A DNA stretch of 52,207 nt, from the NCBI RefSeq assembly GCF_030124325.1, contig NZ_JASKLR010000032.1, positions 1-52,207 of the forward strand. Direction: 5' to 3'. The notes below the pieces were generated by a model that worked only from the letters and a program-made list of their open reading frames with translations, had not been told where the DNA came from and made no database searches. A program made the position numbers and the translations under genes. Shown in pieces: positions 25,966 to 34,717 of this stretch. Each line of letters begins with the position of its first letter. Position 1 is the first letter of the stretch. The DNA comes from Sinorhizobium sp. 8-89. Lineage in GTDB: Bacteria; Pseudomonadota; Alphaproteobacteria; Rhizobiales; Rhizobiaceae.

Positions 25966-27210
25966 CTAGTGATCCACCGTACCGAAGATCGGGATGCCGC
26001 CATAACGACCGCCTAAGTATCCCTTTTCCAAGGCTTCGCCTTTACGTGGCGAGAAATCCAGCAACGGGAAAAGATGCGAGACCTGCTCGTTATCCTTCTC
26101 CGTGAACCAGACCTGGTCCCGCCTGAGCTTACGCCCTTCCAGGAGCGAGACGTCATGTGTGGAAAAGATCAGCTGGGCACCCTTGGTGTTGATCTCAGGA
26201 TTGTTGAACATATCCAGGATCTTTTGCACGAGCAGGGGATGGAGGCTCCGGTCCAGCTCATCCACGATCAACAGGCGGCCACGCTGGAGGATATCGAGGA
26301 TTGGGCCGGCGAGATTGAAAAGGATCTGCGTGCCGGCGGACTCATCGTTGATCTCGAAATTATACAATTGCCCTTCCGCAACATGCCCGAATTGCGGGAT
26401 ATCTAGTTCGGTGTCACGGACTTCCGGCTGACCAGAGGATACGTTGATCTGGTATTGGCGGCCGGGGCGCTTGGTGAAAGACACATTGGAAATACCCGTG
26501 TCGGCCGCGGAAATTAGAGATACGACGCGCCGTAGATTCTTAGGGTCCTGAGCGTACCCTGCGGAAAAGCCGAAGCCGATGCTCCCTCCCTCGGGGAATA
26601 TAACCATCTCTTCCGAAAACCGCTGATAAAGTGGCTTGAGCTGCTCGTTATTAAGTTGGATCGCTGTCGTCAGGAACAGTGTTTCCTGACGGGTGGCCGT
26701 TTCCCATACTTTTTTCGGCCCAAGGAAGTAATCGCTGTAGTTGTAATCGTAGCGACTCTTCTTCTTTTCATTGTAGGCGCGGGAAAACCAGACTTGCGGC
26801 TTGGCTCGCTCGTATACAAGCAGCCATTCACTAATGACACGGCGCCGGTTCAGCTCGAAACCATACTGGTATCGCTTGCCGTCGATGATGAATGTAGCCT
26901 CGAACAGGGTGGGGTAGGTCTCGAACCCCGGACGCATACGGAAGGGCGCAAGATTGTTTTCCTGATCCGGCTGTACCTGGTTTGAAGTCATCACCATCGA
27001 CTGCATGAACTGGAAGGCGCGGATCACGTTCGTCTTGCCGCTGGCGTTCGCACCATAGATGGCCGCGGTGTTAAGGACGCGCTTGATCTTCTCTAGGCCG
27101 GTTTCCCGGGTATGGGTGCTCTCCAGCGTCAAATCGGGGCTAGCCGCAAGGCTCAGCACGGCCTCATCCCGAAAGGACCGGAAGTTTTTGACACGAAACT
27201 CTAGCAGCAT
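25966..27210 (-). CDS. rloA: RloA-family AAA ATPase (AbiLi-like)
   Basis: A 414-residue ABC/SMC-type ATPase. It starts MLLEFRVKNFRSFRDEAVLS, the usual N-terminus of OLD-like and RloA proteins. Walker A GANASGKTN is at residues 53-61, Walker B LLIVDELDRSLHP is in the C-terminal third, and the late motif QLIFSTHDVSLLE follows. ATG 27210 gives the family start; an upstream start at 27249 adds 13 odd residues. It pairs with RloB. The related two-gene system PARIS has the same kind of ATPase but a DUF4435 partner, so AbiL is the better match. Confidence 0.87.
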   Translation of the reverse strand: MLLEFRVKNFRSFRDEAVLSLAASPDLTLESTHTRETGLEKIKRVLNTAAIYGANASGKTNVIRAFQFMQSMVMTSNQVQPDQENNLAPFRMRPGFETYPTLFEATFIIDGKRYQYGFELNRRRVISEWLLVYERAKPQVWFSRAYNEKKKSRYDYNYSDYFLGPKKVWETATRQETLFLTTAIQLNNEQLKPLYQRFSEEMVIFPEGGSIGFGFSAGYAQDPKNLRRVVSLISAADTGISNVSFTKRPGRQYQINVSSGQPEVRDTELDIPQFGHVAEGQLYNFEINDESAGTQILFNLAGPILDILQRGRLLIVDELDRSLHPLLVQKILDMFNNPEINTKGAQLIFSTHDVSLLEGRKLRRDQVWFTEKDNEQVSHLFPLLDFSPRKGEALEKGYLGGRYGGIPIFGTVDH

Positions 27211-27276
27211 TTTTACAAAAGTCCTGTTATAATGGCATCCTTTGCACAAAACATGCAGATTGACAATTTATTTCGG

Positions 27277-28451
27277 CTACAAATCCGGAAATAGCATGAA
27301 GCCGGCGAGGCGAACCCCACGCATCTCTTCCAGCCGGATCATGCTGAGGCGTACGCGCCGCTGCAAATGCCGAAAGGTGCGCGCTCCAAGTAAACAATGA
27401 AGAGTATCGGGGAACCCGCGACACGGTGGTCTTTTCGAGCGCCTCGCTCGCTCGATAAAGGAGGCGGATGCCGCCAGCGCGAAGAGGAATAGCCTGTGGG
27501 TTGGTTTCCAGATCCGTTCGATCTCGTCGAGGCTGACGTCTTCGTTACGGCGATCGTAGAGTTGGGTTGTAGATGTCGAAGCGTGATTGGCGATGTTGGC
27601 GGCCTTTTCCAGTGTACCGCCATTTTTCAAATACGCGGTGATGCGGGTGGCGCGGAACGTATAGTTGCAGACCGCCGTGCTGATCCCGGCCGCCCCCGCA
27701 CGGCGCTGGATCATCGCGTGGGCTTCGGCCTAGGCGAGGACAATTCCGGACAAATGGCCCGTGCCGCGCTTGATGGTCTGGAACAGCGGCGCCCGGGGGG
27801 TATCGCACAGGACGGCCGCCTCCATATAGTGGTCGACGTAGGATTCGAGACTATGGTGAACGGCAGCTCAAGCTGCTTGCCGCCTTTCTCGTGCAGACGC
27901 ACCCACAACCGCCGGTTCTGCAAATAGACGTCCCGGACCTCATGCCGATTGCTGCCCCAATCCGCGCAAAGGTGTAGGTCATCAGGCCGATCAGAGCGCG
28001 GTCGCGCTGGCCCATCAGCGTATCAGCCGGAATGCTGTCGAGCAGTTGCCGTGCCTCCTCGGGGGGAAAGCGCAGGGGTCTTGCCGCGTTTGCGCGAAAG
28101 CTTGGGGCGCGCACCGAATGTGCCGGGTTGACGGTCATGACCTGACCCGTGACCAACCAGTCGAACAGGTGACGCACGGCCGCCGGGCGCTGGTTGACGG
28201 TTGGCGCGGCATGTGTGCCGGTCAACTCTTCAATCCAGCCGGCGACGTGGATCGGGGTGATCGAGTCCAGCTCCCGTCCCGCGTCCCTGACAGCGATGCA
28301 GGAACTCGACGGTCGCTTTCGCGTAAGAACGGCGCGTGTTTAGGTTCCGGATCTGTGCAGTAAAGAATTCCCGAGTCCGGGTCCGATCGTCGGCCGACTG
28401 AATGAGAGCAGGAGCGCCAGCGCTCTTGCTCTCAATCGGCAACTGGCTCAT
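27277..28451 (-). pseudogene. Tyrosine recombinase (phage integrase family), frameshifted
   Basis: The start is ATG 28451 (MSQLPIESKSAGAPALIQSA). The core-binding part follows (FTAQIRNLNTRRSYAKATVE), then in another frame NQRPAAVRHLFDWLVTGQVM and LMGQRDRALIGLMTYTFARI, then NRRLWVRLHEKGGKQLELP. The catalytic C-terminal part has FRATRITAYLKNGGTLEKAA and ANHASTSTTQLYDRR, with the catalytic Tyr. At least three frameshifts and a stop near 27733 separate the pieces. In FRATRITAYL, Arg replaces the usual Gly of the HxxR-box region (ATGITAYL). The ATG overlaps the stop of the TIR-like fragment, so the two were once in one operon. Confidence 0.75.
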
Positions 28452-28600
28452 CGCTTCATGACCTTGTTCCAGTCGATGGTATGCCCGGCGGCCTCGAGCT
28501 CGCGGGCGAGGCTCGCTTTCCAACCGCCATTATCATCCATGGGCTCCCAAACGACCCCGGCGAAATCGCTAGGAATTTTAACGTTCCCACGCTTCAGCGA
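28448..28600 (-). pseudogene. C-terminal tail of a TIR-like nucleotide-binding effector
   Basis: About 50 residues remain: KRGNVKIPSDFAGVVWEPMD, then GGWKASLARELEAAGHTIDWN and KVMKR. The pattern IPSD-x-x-G-V-x-x-x-x-MD-x-x-G-x-W-K-x-x-LA-x-EL is, to my knowledge, the end of the predicted nucleotide-binding TIR-like domain family used as NAD-degrading effectors in anti-phage systems. The rest is replaced by a recombinase fragment, with the junction near 28600. Its stop overlaps the start of the broken tyrosine recombinase. Confidence 0.5.
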
Positions 28601-29031
28601 AGACCACAGACCTCCGAGACCCCCAGACCGGCGGCATAGCCCGTTGTCAGAGCTACCCGCGCCTTCAAGCTGGACACGGCTTGCAGAAATTCGACGACCT
28701 CGTCGCTCGAAAGAACAACCGGCAACTGGCGAGGTTCGCGCGCATACGGAATATGCTCCGGGATCGTCTTCTGGCCGAGCGTTACGCCATAGAGGAACCG
28801 GAGTGCGCAGACGATCCGCTTCAATCCGGACCAGGATATGCCCGTAGACACAAGGTGGCCCTGGAAGGCGTGGACCTCGTCTAAGCCGAGCCGATCCGGT
28901 GATCGGCTGAAATGACGGCTAAACTTTGCGACTGCATAAAGATAGGATTGCTGCGTGGCCCGAGAACGATTGCGGACCGTCATGTCCTCGATCATCCGGC
29001 GACGCACATGGCTCATCTCGGCCATCGCCAT
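28601..29031 (-). pseudogene. Tyrosine recombinase N-terminal fragment (IS91-associated type)
   Basis: About 144 residues: RRRMIEDMTVRNRSRATQQS, FSRHFSRSPDRLGLDEVHAF, LPVVLSSDEVVEFLQAV and ending VSEVCGLR. This matches the N-terminal two thirds of the recombinase commonly found beside IS91-type transposases. The catalytic C-terminus is lost at a junction with TIR-like DNA near 28600. The 5' end lies exactly at the edge of the IS256-family element, which probably inserted at its start codon region. Confidence 0.7.
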
Positions 29032-29032
29032 C

Positions 29033-29057
29033 GATCATGTCCCAGGGAGTGGTGTAG
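29033..29057 (+). repeat. IS256-family left inverted repeat
   Basis: Contains TGTCCC and TGGTGTAG at the same spacing as the right end; imperfect partner of 30379-30403. Confidence 0.65.
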
Positions 29058-29099
29058 CTTCGGCGATCGCCGTGCTTTCCGGACGGAGCCGGGAATGGG

Positions 29100-30299
29100 T
29101 CAGCTTGCCGCAGCGGGCAGGCTGATGAGCGGATCATCGCTCATTGCGGCGATGGTCTCAAGGGTCAGGTATCTGGAGCGCTGAACGGCCCACTCGTCGT
29201 TCTGCTCGAGCAGCAATGCGCCGACGAGGCGGACGATGGCGTCATCGTTGGGGAAGATGCCGACAACCTCGGTGCGCCGCTTGATCTCGCCATTGAGGCG
29301 CTCGATGGGGTTGGTGCTGTGAAGCTTGGTCCAGTGCTGCCTGGGAAAGGTCATATAGGCGAGCACGTCTTCTTCAGCGGTGTCCATGAGTTGGGCGAGC
29401 TTCGGCACTTTCGGCCTGATCTGGTCGGCGACATTGCGCCACTGAGTGCTTGCGGTCTCCGGCGTATCCTGGGCGAAGGCTGTGGCGATGAAGGCGGAGA
29501 CCACTCGTCGGCCGCTCTTTCCGGCATGGGCCAGCGCGTTTCTCATGAAGTGAACCCTGCACCTCTGCCAGGTGGCCGATAGAACCTTGGAGACGGCGGC
29601 CTTGATTCCTTCATGGGCATCGGAGACGACGAGCTTGACGCCTCTGAGACCCCGTCGCGTGAGTTTGCGCAGAAAATCCGTCCAGATCGGCTCGGCCTCG
29701 GACGTGCCAATCTCCATGCCCAAGACCTCGCGCCGTCCGTCAGTGTTGACGCCGACGGCGATGATGACGGCGACCGAGACGATGCGGCCGCCGCGACGAA
29801 CCTTCAGATAGGTGGCGTCGATCCACAGATACGGCCAGTCGCCTTCAATGGGGCGGCTGAGGAACGCCTTCACCTTGTCGTCGATCTCCTCGCACAGCCT
29901 CGAGACTTGGCTCTTGGAGATGCCGCTCATGCCCATCGCCTTGACCAGGTCGTCGACGGAGCGGGTCGAAACGCCCTGGATATAGGCTTCCTGGATGACA
30001 GCCGTCAGAGCCTTCTCCGCCATGCGACGCGGCTCCAGAAAGCTCGGGAAATAGCTACCTTTGCGCAGCTTCGGGATGCGAAGCTCGACCGTTCCAGCCC
30101 GTGTCTCCCAGTCCCGGTCACGGTAGCCGTTGCGTTGGGCGAGCCGCATCGGGTTCTTCTCGCCGTAGCCAGCACCGGTCGCGCTGCCGATCTCCAGCTC
30201 CATCAGCCGCTCGGCCGCAAAGCCAATCATCTCGCGCAACAAATCCGCGTCGGCGCTCTTCTCAACAAGCGAGCGCACGTTCATCATCTCGTCGGTCAT
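29100..30299 (-). CDS. IS256-family (Mutator-type) transposase
   Basis: A 399-residue intact transposase. Landmarks are [20 protein letters not shown], the catalytic DDE core (Asp in [11 protein letters not shown], Asp in [11 protein letters not shown], Glu in [13 protein letters not shown]) and [15 protein letters not shown]. Chosen start ATG 30299 ([11 protein letters not shown]), the usual family start; in-frame starts at 30314 and 30332 are possible. No frameshift or internal stop, so the element may still be mobile. It separates the recombinase fragment from an unrecognised ORF remnant. Confidence 0.92.
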   Translation of the reverse strand: MTDEMMNVRSLVEKSADADLLREMIGFAAERLMELEIGSATGAGYGEKNPMRLAQRNGYRDRDWETRAGTVELRIPKLRKGSYFPSFLEPRRMAEKALTAVIQEAYIQGVSTRSVDDLVKAMGMSGISKSQVSRLCEEIDDKVKAFLSRPIEGDWPYLWIDATYLKVRRGGRIVSVAVIIAVGVNTDGRREVLGMEIGTSEAEPIWTDFLRKLTRRGLRGVKLVVSDAHEGIKAAVSKVLSATWQRCRVHFMRNALAHAGKSGRRVVSAFIATAFAQDTPETASTQWRNVADQIRPKVPKLAQLMDTAEEDVLAYMTFPRQHWTKLHSTNPIERLNGEIKRRTEVVGIFPNDDAIVRLVGALLLEQNDEWAVQRSRYLTLETIAAMSDDPLISLPAAAS

Positions 30300-30378
30300 C
30301 GGTGGTCTTTCCATCAGGTTGGTCTTGAACAACCCGACCCTGCCGGAAAAACACTGATGACCACCTAACCCTCAGGAC

Positions 30379-30403
30379 CTACACCACCTGAGGGGACACG
30401 ACC
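30379..30403 (-). repeat. IS256-family right inverted repeat
   Basis: The reverse complement begins GGTCGTGTCCCC and ends TGGTGTAG, mirroring the left end. It lies 80 bp upstream of the transposase start. Confidence 0.65.
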
Positions 30404-30525
30404 CGGCCATCTGGATCTCATGTCTGAAGGGTGGGTTTGCAACACCCAAATCCTCTCAGACAGGAGGCATCTCTCAAAGCGGGCACCAATTGCCGCGACT
30501 AGCGGCTTGGTTCAAGCCGCATCCT

Positions 30526-31073
30526 TCATCGACCGCGAGAAATGTTGACGTGATGGAGATATTGGATGCACTTCGCGGTAGGATTCATGAACGGGAAACC
30601 TCCAAGAAGCGGAATGGTGTTTCCATTCAGCCCGTCCAGCACACTTGCGAGCCCAACCGCTGTCGAATGCCGGATATTGGTCAAATGACAGAGCGGGAGC
30701 CCAATCCAAATCGTGTCTGTCGGCAACGGCCCATCTAGCCAGTTCCGTAAAGGAAATGCCGCCGCATGGCTTGGGAACTGAGTCTCATAGAACGACCTTG
30801 CCTCCAGCCGAAGGATGCGCGACCGAGGCCGAAACAAAGCACCCCCGCTCGGATCAACGCTTCGACCTTGGGTGGCGCTATGCCGGCGCGCCGCAGATCT
30901 TCAGTCGTGCACCACCCCCGAGGAAGAAGGGCTAACGGTTTCAGCAGGTCGGGGAGAGGCTTCGGCGGGCGGCCGACGAGCTTCGCCGCTGTTTGCGAGG
31001 ATATGATTGAAGGATACAGACTGGATTGCGCTTCTAAAACGAAATGGCTTCCGCGCTGCGTTCGATCCGGCAA
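30526..31073 (-). pseudogene. Unrecognised frameshifted ORF
   Basis: Two minus-strand frames join into one natural-looking protein. From 31073 comes LPRGWCTTEDLRRAGIAPPK and VEALIRAG; then, in the other frame, RSRILRLEARSFYETQFPSH, AAAFPLRNWLDGPLPTDTIW and IRHSTAVGLASVLDGLNGNT. The crossover is near 30850. The first part could be a small winged-helix-like domain. I do not recognise the family. Downstream (30412-30525) I see nothing. Confidence 0.4.
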
Positions 31074-31094
31074 AGACCAGAAAGCTCCGTAGCT

Positions 31095-32600
31095 TCAGCT
31101 TTCCAGCTGCGAAATGGGTTTTCTCACGCGCAGAGTGAACGTCAAAGCGACGATCACGCATAGTACCAAAATGGTACCGGTGATCCCCTGCAACACTGCA
31201 TCCATTGCTGCAGAGAAGGCGTGCTGGGCTGCCGATAGCAGTGCGCTTCGATCTGCGGAGTCGAGCGCACCAGCCGCAATCGCCGTTCGATCCATCCCCT
31301 CCCATGCGGCTGCTTGCAGTACAGGAGAACGCGGCGCTGAAAACACTTGGCTGTAAATCGTGGCCATGAGACTTCCAGCGACCGCGACGCCAATCGTTCC
31401 TCCAAGTTCGTAGAAGATCGCCTCGACGGACGCGGCTGCCCCGGATTGATCTTCCGGCGCGTTGGTTAAAATAGCGGTCGATGCGACTGACATCACGGCG
31501 CCTATGCCTAAACCGAGCAGGGCTAGTGTGGTCATTTCAAATGGCGCGGTCGATCGAAAGCCTATGTAGGTAAACAGACCGGCGCCCAATGCTGCAACGG
31601 ACAGGCTGAGAACGAGCAGCCGCTCCAAGCCAAGCTTGCCCATGAGCGGACCAATCAAGAAACCAGCCGCCAGACTTGCCGCCGCGATCGGCAAAAGCTG
31701 CAGGCCTGCGATTGCGGGCGAGAGCCCGCGGAACAGTTGAAGCTCCTGGCTTAGCGCAAATTGGAGGGCAGCGAAGGCAAGGCCAATGAACAAAGCCACA
31801 AACGCGCCCAGAGAAAACAGCGGCACCCGAAACATGTTGAAGTCGATCAATGGGGCCGCAGTCGATCTTTGCCGTTTTACGAAAAGCGCCATGAGAGCCG
31901 CGCCCACGGCTGCCGAAGCGACAGGGATTATCCACTCACCGTTTGATTTGAAGGCGGTTTTGAGCGCGAAGATCAGCGCTACCAAGCTTGCTGCCAAAAA
32001 AAGAGACGCGAAAGGATCCCAGGGCCGGTTCGGGTTTGCCGGATAGCGCGGGATCCACCCAAGTGACAGGACCACGGATATGACAATGACCGGAACGTTG
32101 ATCAGGAAGACTGCGCCCCACCAGAAGTTCTCAAGAAGCACACCGCCGAGCACGGGCCCAAGAGCAGCAGCGCCCGACCAGATCGCTCCGCAGATCGCGA
32201 TAGCCATTGACCGTTCTGCATTGGTCAAAAACTGCGTGCGGACGATCGACAAGGCCGCGGGCACAATGGCAGCAGCCGCCATGCCGAGAAAGGCACGGGC
32301 GACAATAAGCATAAAAGGCGTCGTGGAAAACGCAGCGGCAAACGACGCTGCCCCAAACGCGACAAGTCCGGTGCACAACATCCTCCGGTGGCCAATCCTG
32401 TCGGACAAGGCACCAAATCCTGGCAGCAGCCCTGCCATGAGGAGCGAGTAGCCGTTGACCATCCACAGCTTTTCGGAAGTCGAGGCGCCGAGCTGTTCGG
32501 TAAGATGAGGAAGGGTGATGTTGAGTACCGTCATATCGATGCCGATAAGGCCGAGGGCACCGGAAAGGGCGGCCAGGCAAAGCCATGGACGAGGTATCAT
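31095..32600 (-). CDS. MFS drug exporter, DHA2 (14-helix) family
   Basis: A 501-residue transporter with about 14 hydrophobic helices. The family motif A region reads LSDRIGHRRMLCTG, motif D1 near the start is DMTVLNITLPHL, and motif C is ALGPVLGGVLLENFWWGAVF. This resembles SmvA/QacA-type proton-driven exporters of cationic drugs. ATG 32600 was chosen; the upstream in-frame start adds 34 polar residues. It follows the HAD gene by 103 bp on the same strand and may share its message, but its link to the phosphodiester genes is unclear. Confidence 0.9.
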   Translation of the reverse strand: MIPRPWLCLAALSGALGLIGIDMTVLNITLPHLTEQLGASTSEKLWMVNGYSLLMAGLLPGFGALSDRIGHRRMLCTGLVAFGAASFAAAFSTTPFMLIVARAFLGMAAAAIVPAALSIVRTQFLTNAERSMAIAICGAIWSGAAALGPVLGGVLLENFWWGAVFLINVPVIVISVVLSLGWIPRYPANPNRPWDPFASLFLAASLVALIFALKTAFKSNGEWIIPVASAAVGAALMALFVKRQRSTAAPLIDFNMFRVPLFSLGAFVALFIGLAFAALQFALSQELQLFRGLSPAIAGLQLLPIAAASLAAGFLIGPLMGKLGLERLLVLSLSVAALGAGLFTYIGFRSTAPFEMTTLALLGLGIGAVMSVASTAILTNAPEDQSGAAASVEAIFYELGGTIGVAVAGSLMATIYSQVFSAPRSPVLQAAAWEGMDRTAIAAGALDSADRSALLSAAQHAFSAAMDAVLQGITGTILVLCVIVALTFTLRVRKPISQLES

Positions 32601-32703
32601 GGAAAACCCCAGAGAGCCGATGATGGCCGTGGTGGGTGAAAAACAGCGGACGGGGGTGGGCGAGGGACGCAGAAGGCGTCGAGAGCCCCACCCCAGCAAC
32701 ATC

Positions 32704-33423
32704 TCACATCGTCAGCGCGACTTCACTGCGGAGCTCAGACGGACCAAGGCGCTCTCCCGAGGTTCCCTCGATGATTGCCAGCAAATCTTCAAAGCGGCTG
32801 AATACCTGTTTGGCTCCCGCCTCCTTCAGCCGCGCGGCGTGCGAGGGCGGGCAGTGCCCGCCGCCCACGAAACCGAGAGCGGTCATGCCAGCTGCTTTAG
32901 CCGCCGTAACGCCAGCGATGCTATCTTCGACAACGATGCAGTCGGCGGCCGGCACGCCCATTTTTTCGGCGGCGTAGAGAAAAATATCCGGAGCGGGCTT
33001 GCCGTGTCGTACGAGGACCGTGGAGAAGACATTCGGATAGAAAAGGTCGAACAGCTCGGTCTTTGCCAGGGCGAGGCCAAGCCGGTTCGGTGCGGAGCTT
33101 GAGGCGACGCAGCATGGTATCTGCAGCGCGCGGACCGTTTCCCGCACACGGTCTATCGCGGCGAGTTCAGAGAGATACAACTCCCGAACCCGTGCATCGA
33201 TGCGGGCGGAGAGATCGACCGGCAGCGGCATGCCCAACCGGTTCTCGATGATACGATACATGTCGGTGGCAGGAACGCCAGCGAACTGTTCAACTGCTTC
33301 TTCGACGCTGATGCTATGACCGGCTCGGGTTATCTCCTCAGCTTCTGCAGCGCTGGCAATGAGCTCGCTGTCGACCAGCACGCCGTCACAATCGAAGATG
33401 ATCAGTTTTGGTTTGGTGTCCAT
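32704..33423 (-). CDS. HAD-superfamily phosphatase (beta-phosphoglucomutase-like subfamily)
   Basis: A 239-residue HAD hydrolase. Motif I is DCDGVLVDSE with nucleophile Asp11 and acid Asp13, motif II is VASSSAP, motif III Lys is in RHGKPAPDIFLYAA, and motif IV is VVEDSIAGV. The helical cap between motifs I and II is of the small C1 type found in sugar phosphatases and phosphoglucomutases. ATG 33423 gives the normal start. It lies downstream of the RpiR gene on the same strand and may remove phosphate from the product of the phosphodiesterase at 39159. Confidence 0.88.
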   Translation of the reverse strand: MDTKPKLIIFDCDGVLVDSELIASAAEAEEITRAGHSISVEEAVEQFAGVPATDMYRIIENRLGMPLPVDLSARIDARVRELYLSELAAIDRVRETVRALQIPCCVASSSAPNRLGLALAKTELFDLFYPNVFSTVLVRHGKPAPDIFLYAAEKMGVPAADCIVVEDSIAGVTAAKAAGMTALGFVGGGHCPPSHAARLKEAGAKQVFSRFEDLLAIIEGTSGERLGPSELRSEVALTM

Positions 33424-33593
33424 TATTCCTGCTCCAAGCAGCAGACTTGACGTCCGCCTACATGATCCAAGGTGCTGGGGCTGGTTCAAGGCAGCGGCTC
33501 ATCCACTCCTTCGTCCAGCCCGCTGCACGGTCCCGGCGGAGCACCAGTAATAGATTAAAAATCCAAACGCAATGGATTATGTGGAGTGAATTA

Positions 33594-34439
33594 TTAGGTG
33601 TCTGCTGTCGTCGTCTTCGAGTTCTTGGCGTGATCAGCAATGGCGATGGCCAGCGCTTCGGCAATGAAGACAGCGCGTGGTAGCGCGATCATCTGCTCGC
33701 TGAGACCAGGCTGCGGAAGCCGGGCCATTTGCAGCACGACGCTCGAGACTTTCGCAATGCTGGATTTGGGATGGCAGGTGATCGCCAGCGAAAAGGCGCC
33801 GACATGGTGAGCTTTGCGCAGGAACTCGACCGTGTCAGGAGAGGCGCCTGATTGGGAGACGGCGATCGCCGCATCCTCCTTTGTCATCGCCTCCGCCGCT
33901 TCATGAGCATAACCAACATTGGCGAAGACGCGGGCGTTAACGCCGATACGCCTGAGACGATGAAACAGCACCTCAGCAGCAAGGCCGGAGTCGCCTGACC
34001 CATAGATATCGACATGGCGCGCGTTCAATAGGGGCGGTGCGGCAGAAGCCAGAAGTTCGGGCTGCACCAGCTGCCGTGTCTGTGAGACGGAGCGAGAGAT
34101 CAGCGAAACCGTTTCGTCGAGTGAATTAGCGGTCAAACTCACATCGCGCATTGGCTTGGTCTCGCGCTGCCCAATCTCGGCGGCAAGAGCCAGCTTGAAA
34201 TCCGTGAAACCTTTGAATCCGAGCTCACGGCAAAGCCGGAATATCGTCGCCTGGCCACTTCGGGAAGCAGCGCTTAGTTCACCAAGCGACTGACGTACAG
34301 CCTTCTTGGGATTTTCCAGGATGTACTGCGCCACCCTGGCCAGAGCATTGGGGTAATCCAGCGCGGTCTCGACCTTCAACAAAACCGGCGTATGCGTCTC
34401 ACCCTGTTGCGAGGAAAGTGGCGCGCTCTCACCATGCAT
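33594..34439 (-). CDS. RpiR-family transcriptional regulator
   Basis: A 281-residue regulator with an N-terminal helix-turn-helix of about 75 residues (VRQSLGELSAASRSGQATIF, RLCRELGFKGFTDFK) and a C-terminal SIS sugar-phosphate-binding domain (VDIYGSGDSGLAAEVLFHRL, IAVSQSGASPDTVEFLRKA). RpiR proteins sense phosphorylated sugars. ATG 34439 (or 34448, three residues earlier) is taken; the long upstream extension is unlikely. It is divergent from the ABC importer, which it probably controls, and lies just upstream of the HAD gene. Confidence 0.9.
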   Translation of the reverse strand: MHGESAPLSSQQGETHTPVLLKVETALDYPNALARVAQYILENPKKAVRQSLGELSAASRSGQATIFRLCRELGFKGFTDFKLALAAEIGQRETKPMRDVSLTANSLDETVSLISRSVSQTRQLVQPELLASAAPPLLNARHVDIYGSGDSGLAAEVLFHRLRRIGVNARVFANVGYAHEAAEAMTKEDAAIAVSQSGASPDTVEFLRKAHHVGAFSLAITCHPKSSIAKVSSVVLQMARLPQPGLSEQMIALPRAVFIAEALAIAIADHAKNSKTTTADT

Positions 34440-34717
34440 GACTATCATTCTCCAAATCATGATTCTCGCTCGGCGTCCCGGTGCACACACCCCGTCGCCT
34501 ATACAACTCTCTACCGTCCAACCATTGTAAACAAGTGTCAGACGTTCTCGGCATTGTCCCCAGTTGACTGGCGCCAAGAATGAGTGGGCACCATTGGATA
34601 CAATCGTTTTCGCACAGTGGGGAGGGCGCCGTTCCAATAAGCGCGGAGAAAAAATCCATATGCTGTCACATAAGTGATAAAAAACTCCACTATTGACACC
34701 CATCAAGGGAGAGCGAC
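34440..34717. promoter_or_regulatory. Divergent promoter region, RpiR gene and ABC importer
   Basis: A 278-bp spacer between divergent genes. It becomes AT-rich at 34655-34700. The minus strand there contains AGTGGAGTTTTTTATCA, which resembles TGTGGAGTGAATTATTA at 33580-33596, upstream of the HAD gene, at 12 of the 16 positions after the first base. This could be the RpiR operator, but two sites are weak evidence. A -35-like TTGACA is present at 34694-34699. Confidence 0.35.

Larger units (their letters stand above)
29033..30403. mobile_element. IS256-family insertion sequence, apparently complete
   Basis: The transposase gene is bounded by imperfect inverted repeats. The left end 29033-29057 (GATCATGTCCC...TGGTGTAG) and the right end 30379-30403, read on the minus strand (GGTCGTGTCCC...TGGTGTAG), match at about 19 of 25 positions. 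GCCATC directly precedes the left end (29027-29032) and recurs 2 bp after the right end (30406-30411), compatible with a partly eroded 8-bp target duplication. The element is about 1.37 kb, normal for the family. Confidence 0.75.

Noticed and set aside
25301..27210. PARIS (AriA-AriB) anti-phage system
   Set aside because: The ATPase is compatible, but the partner has RloB-type motifs, not DUF4435, so AbiL-like is the better description.
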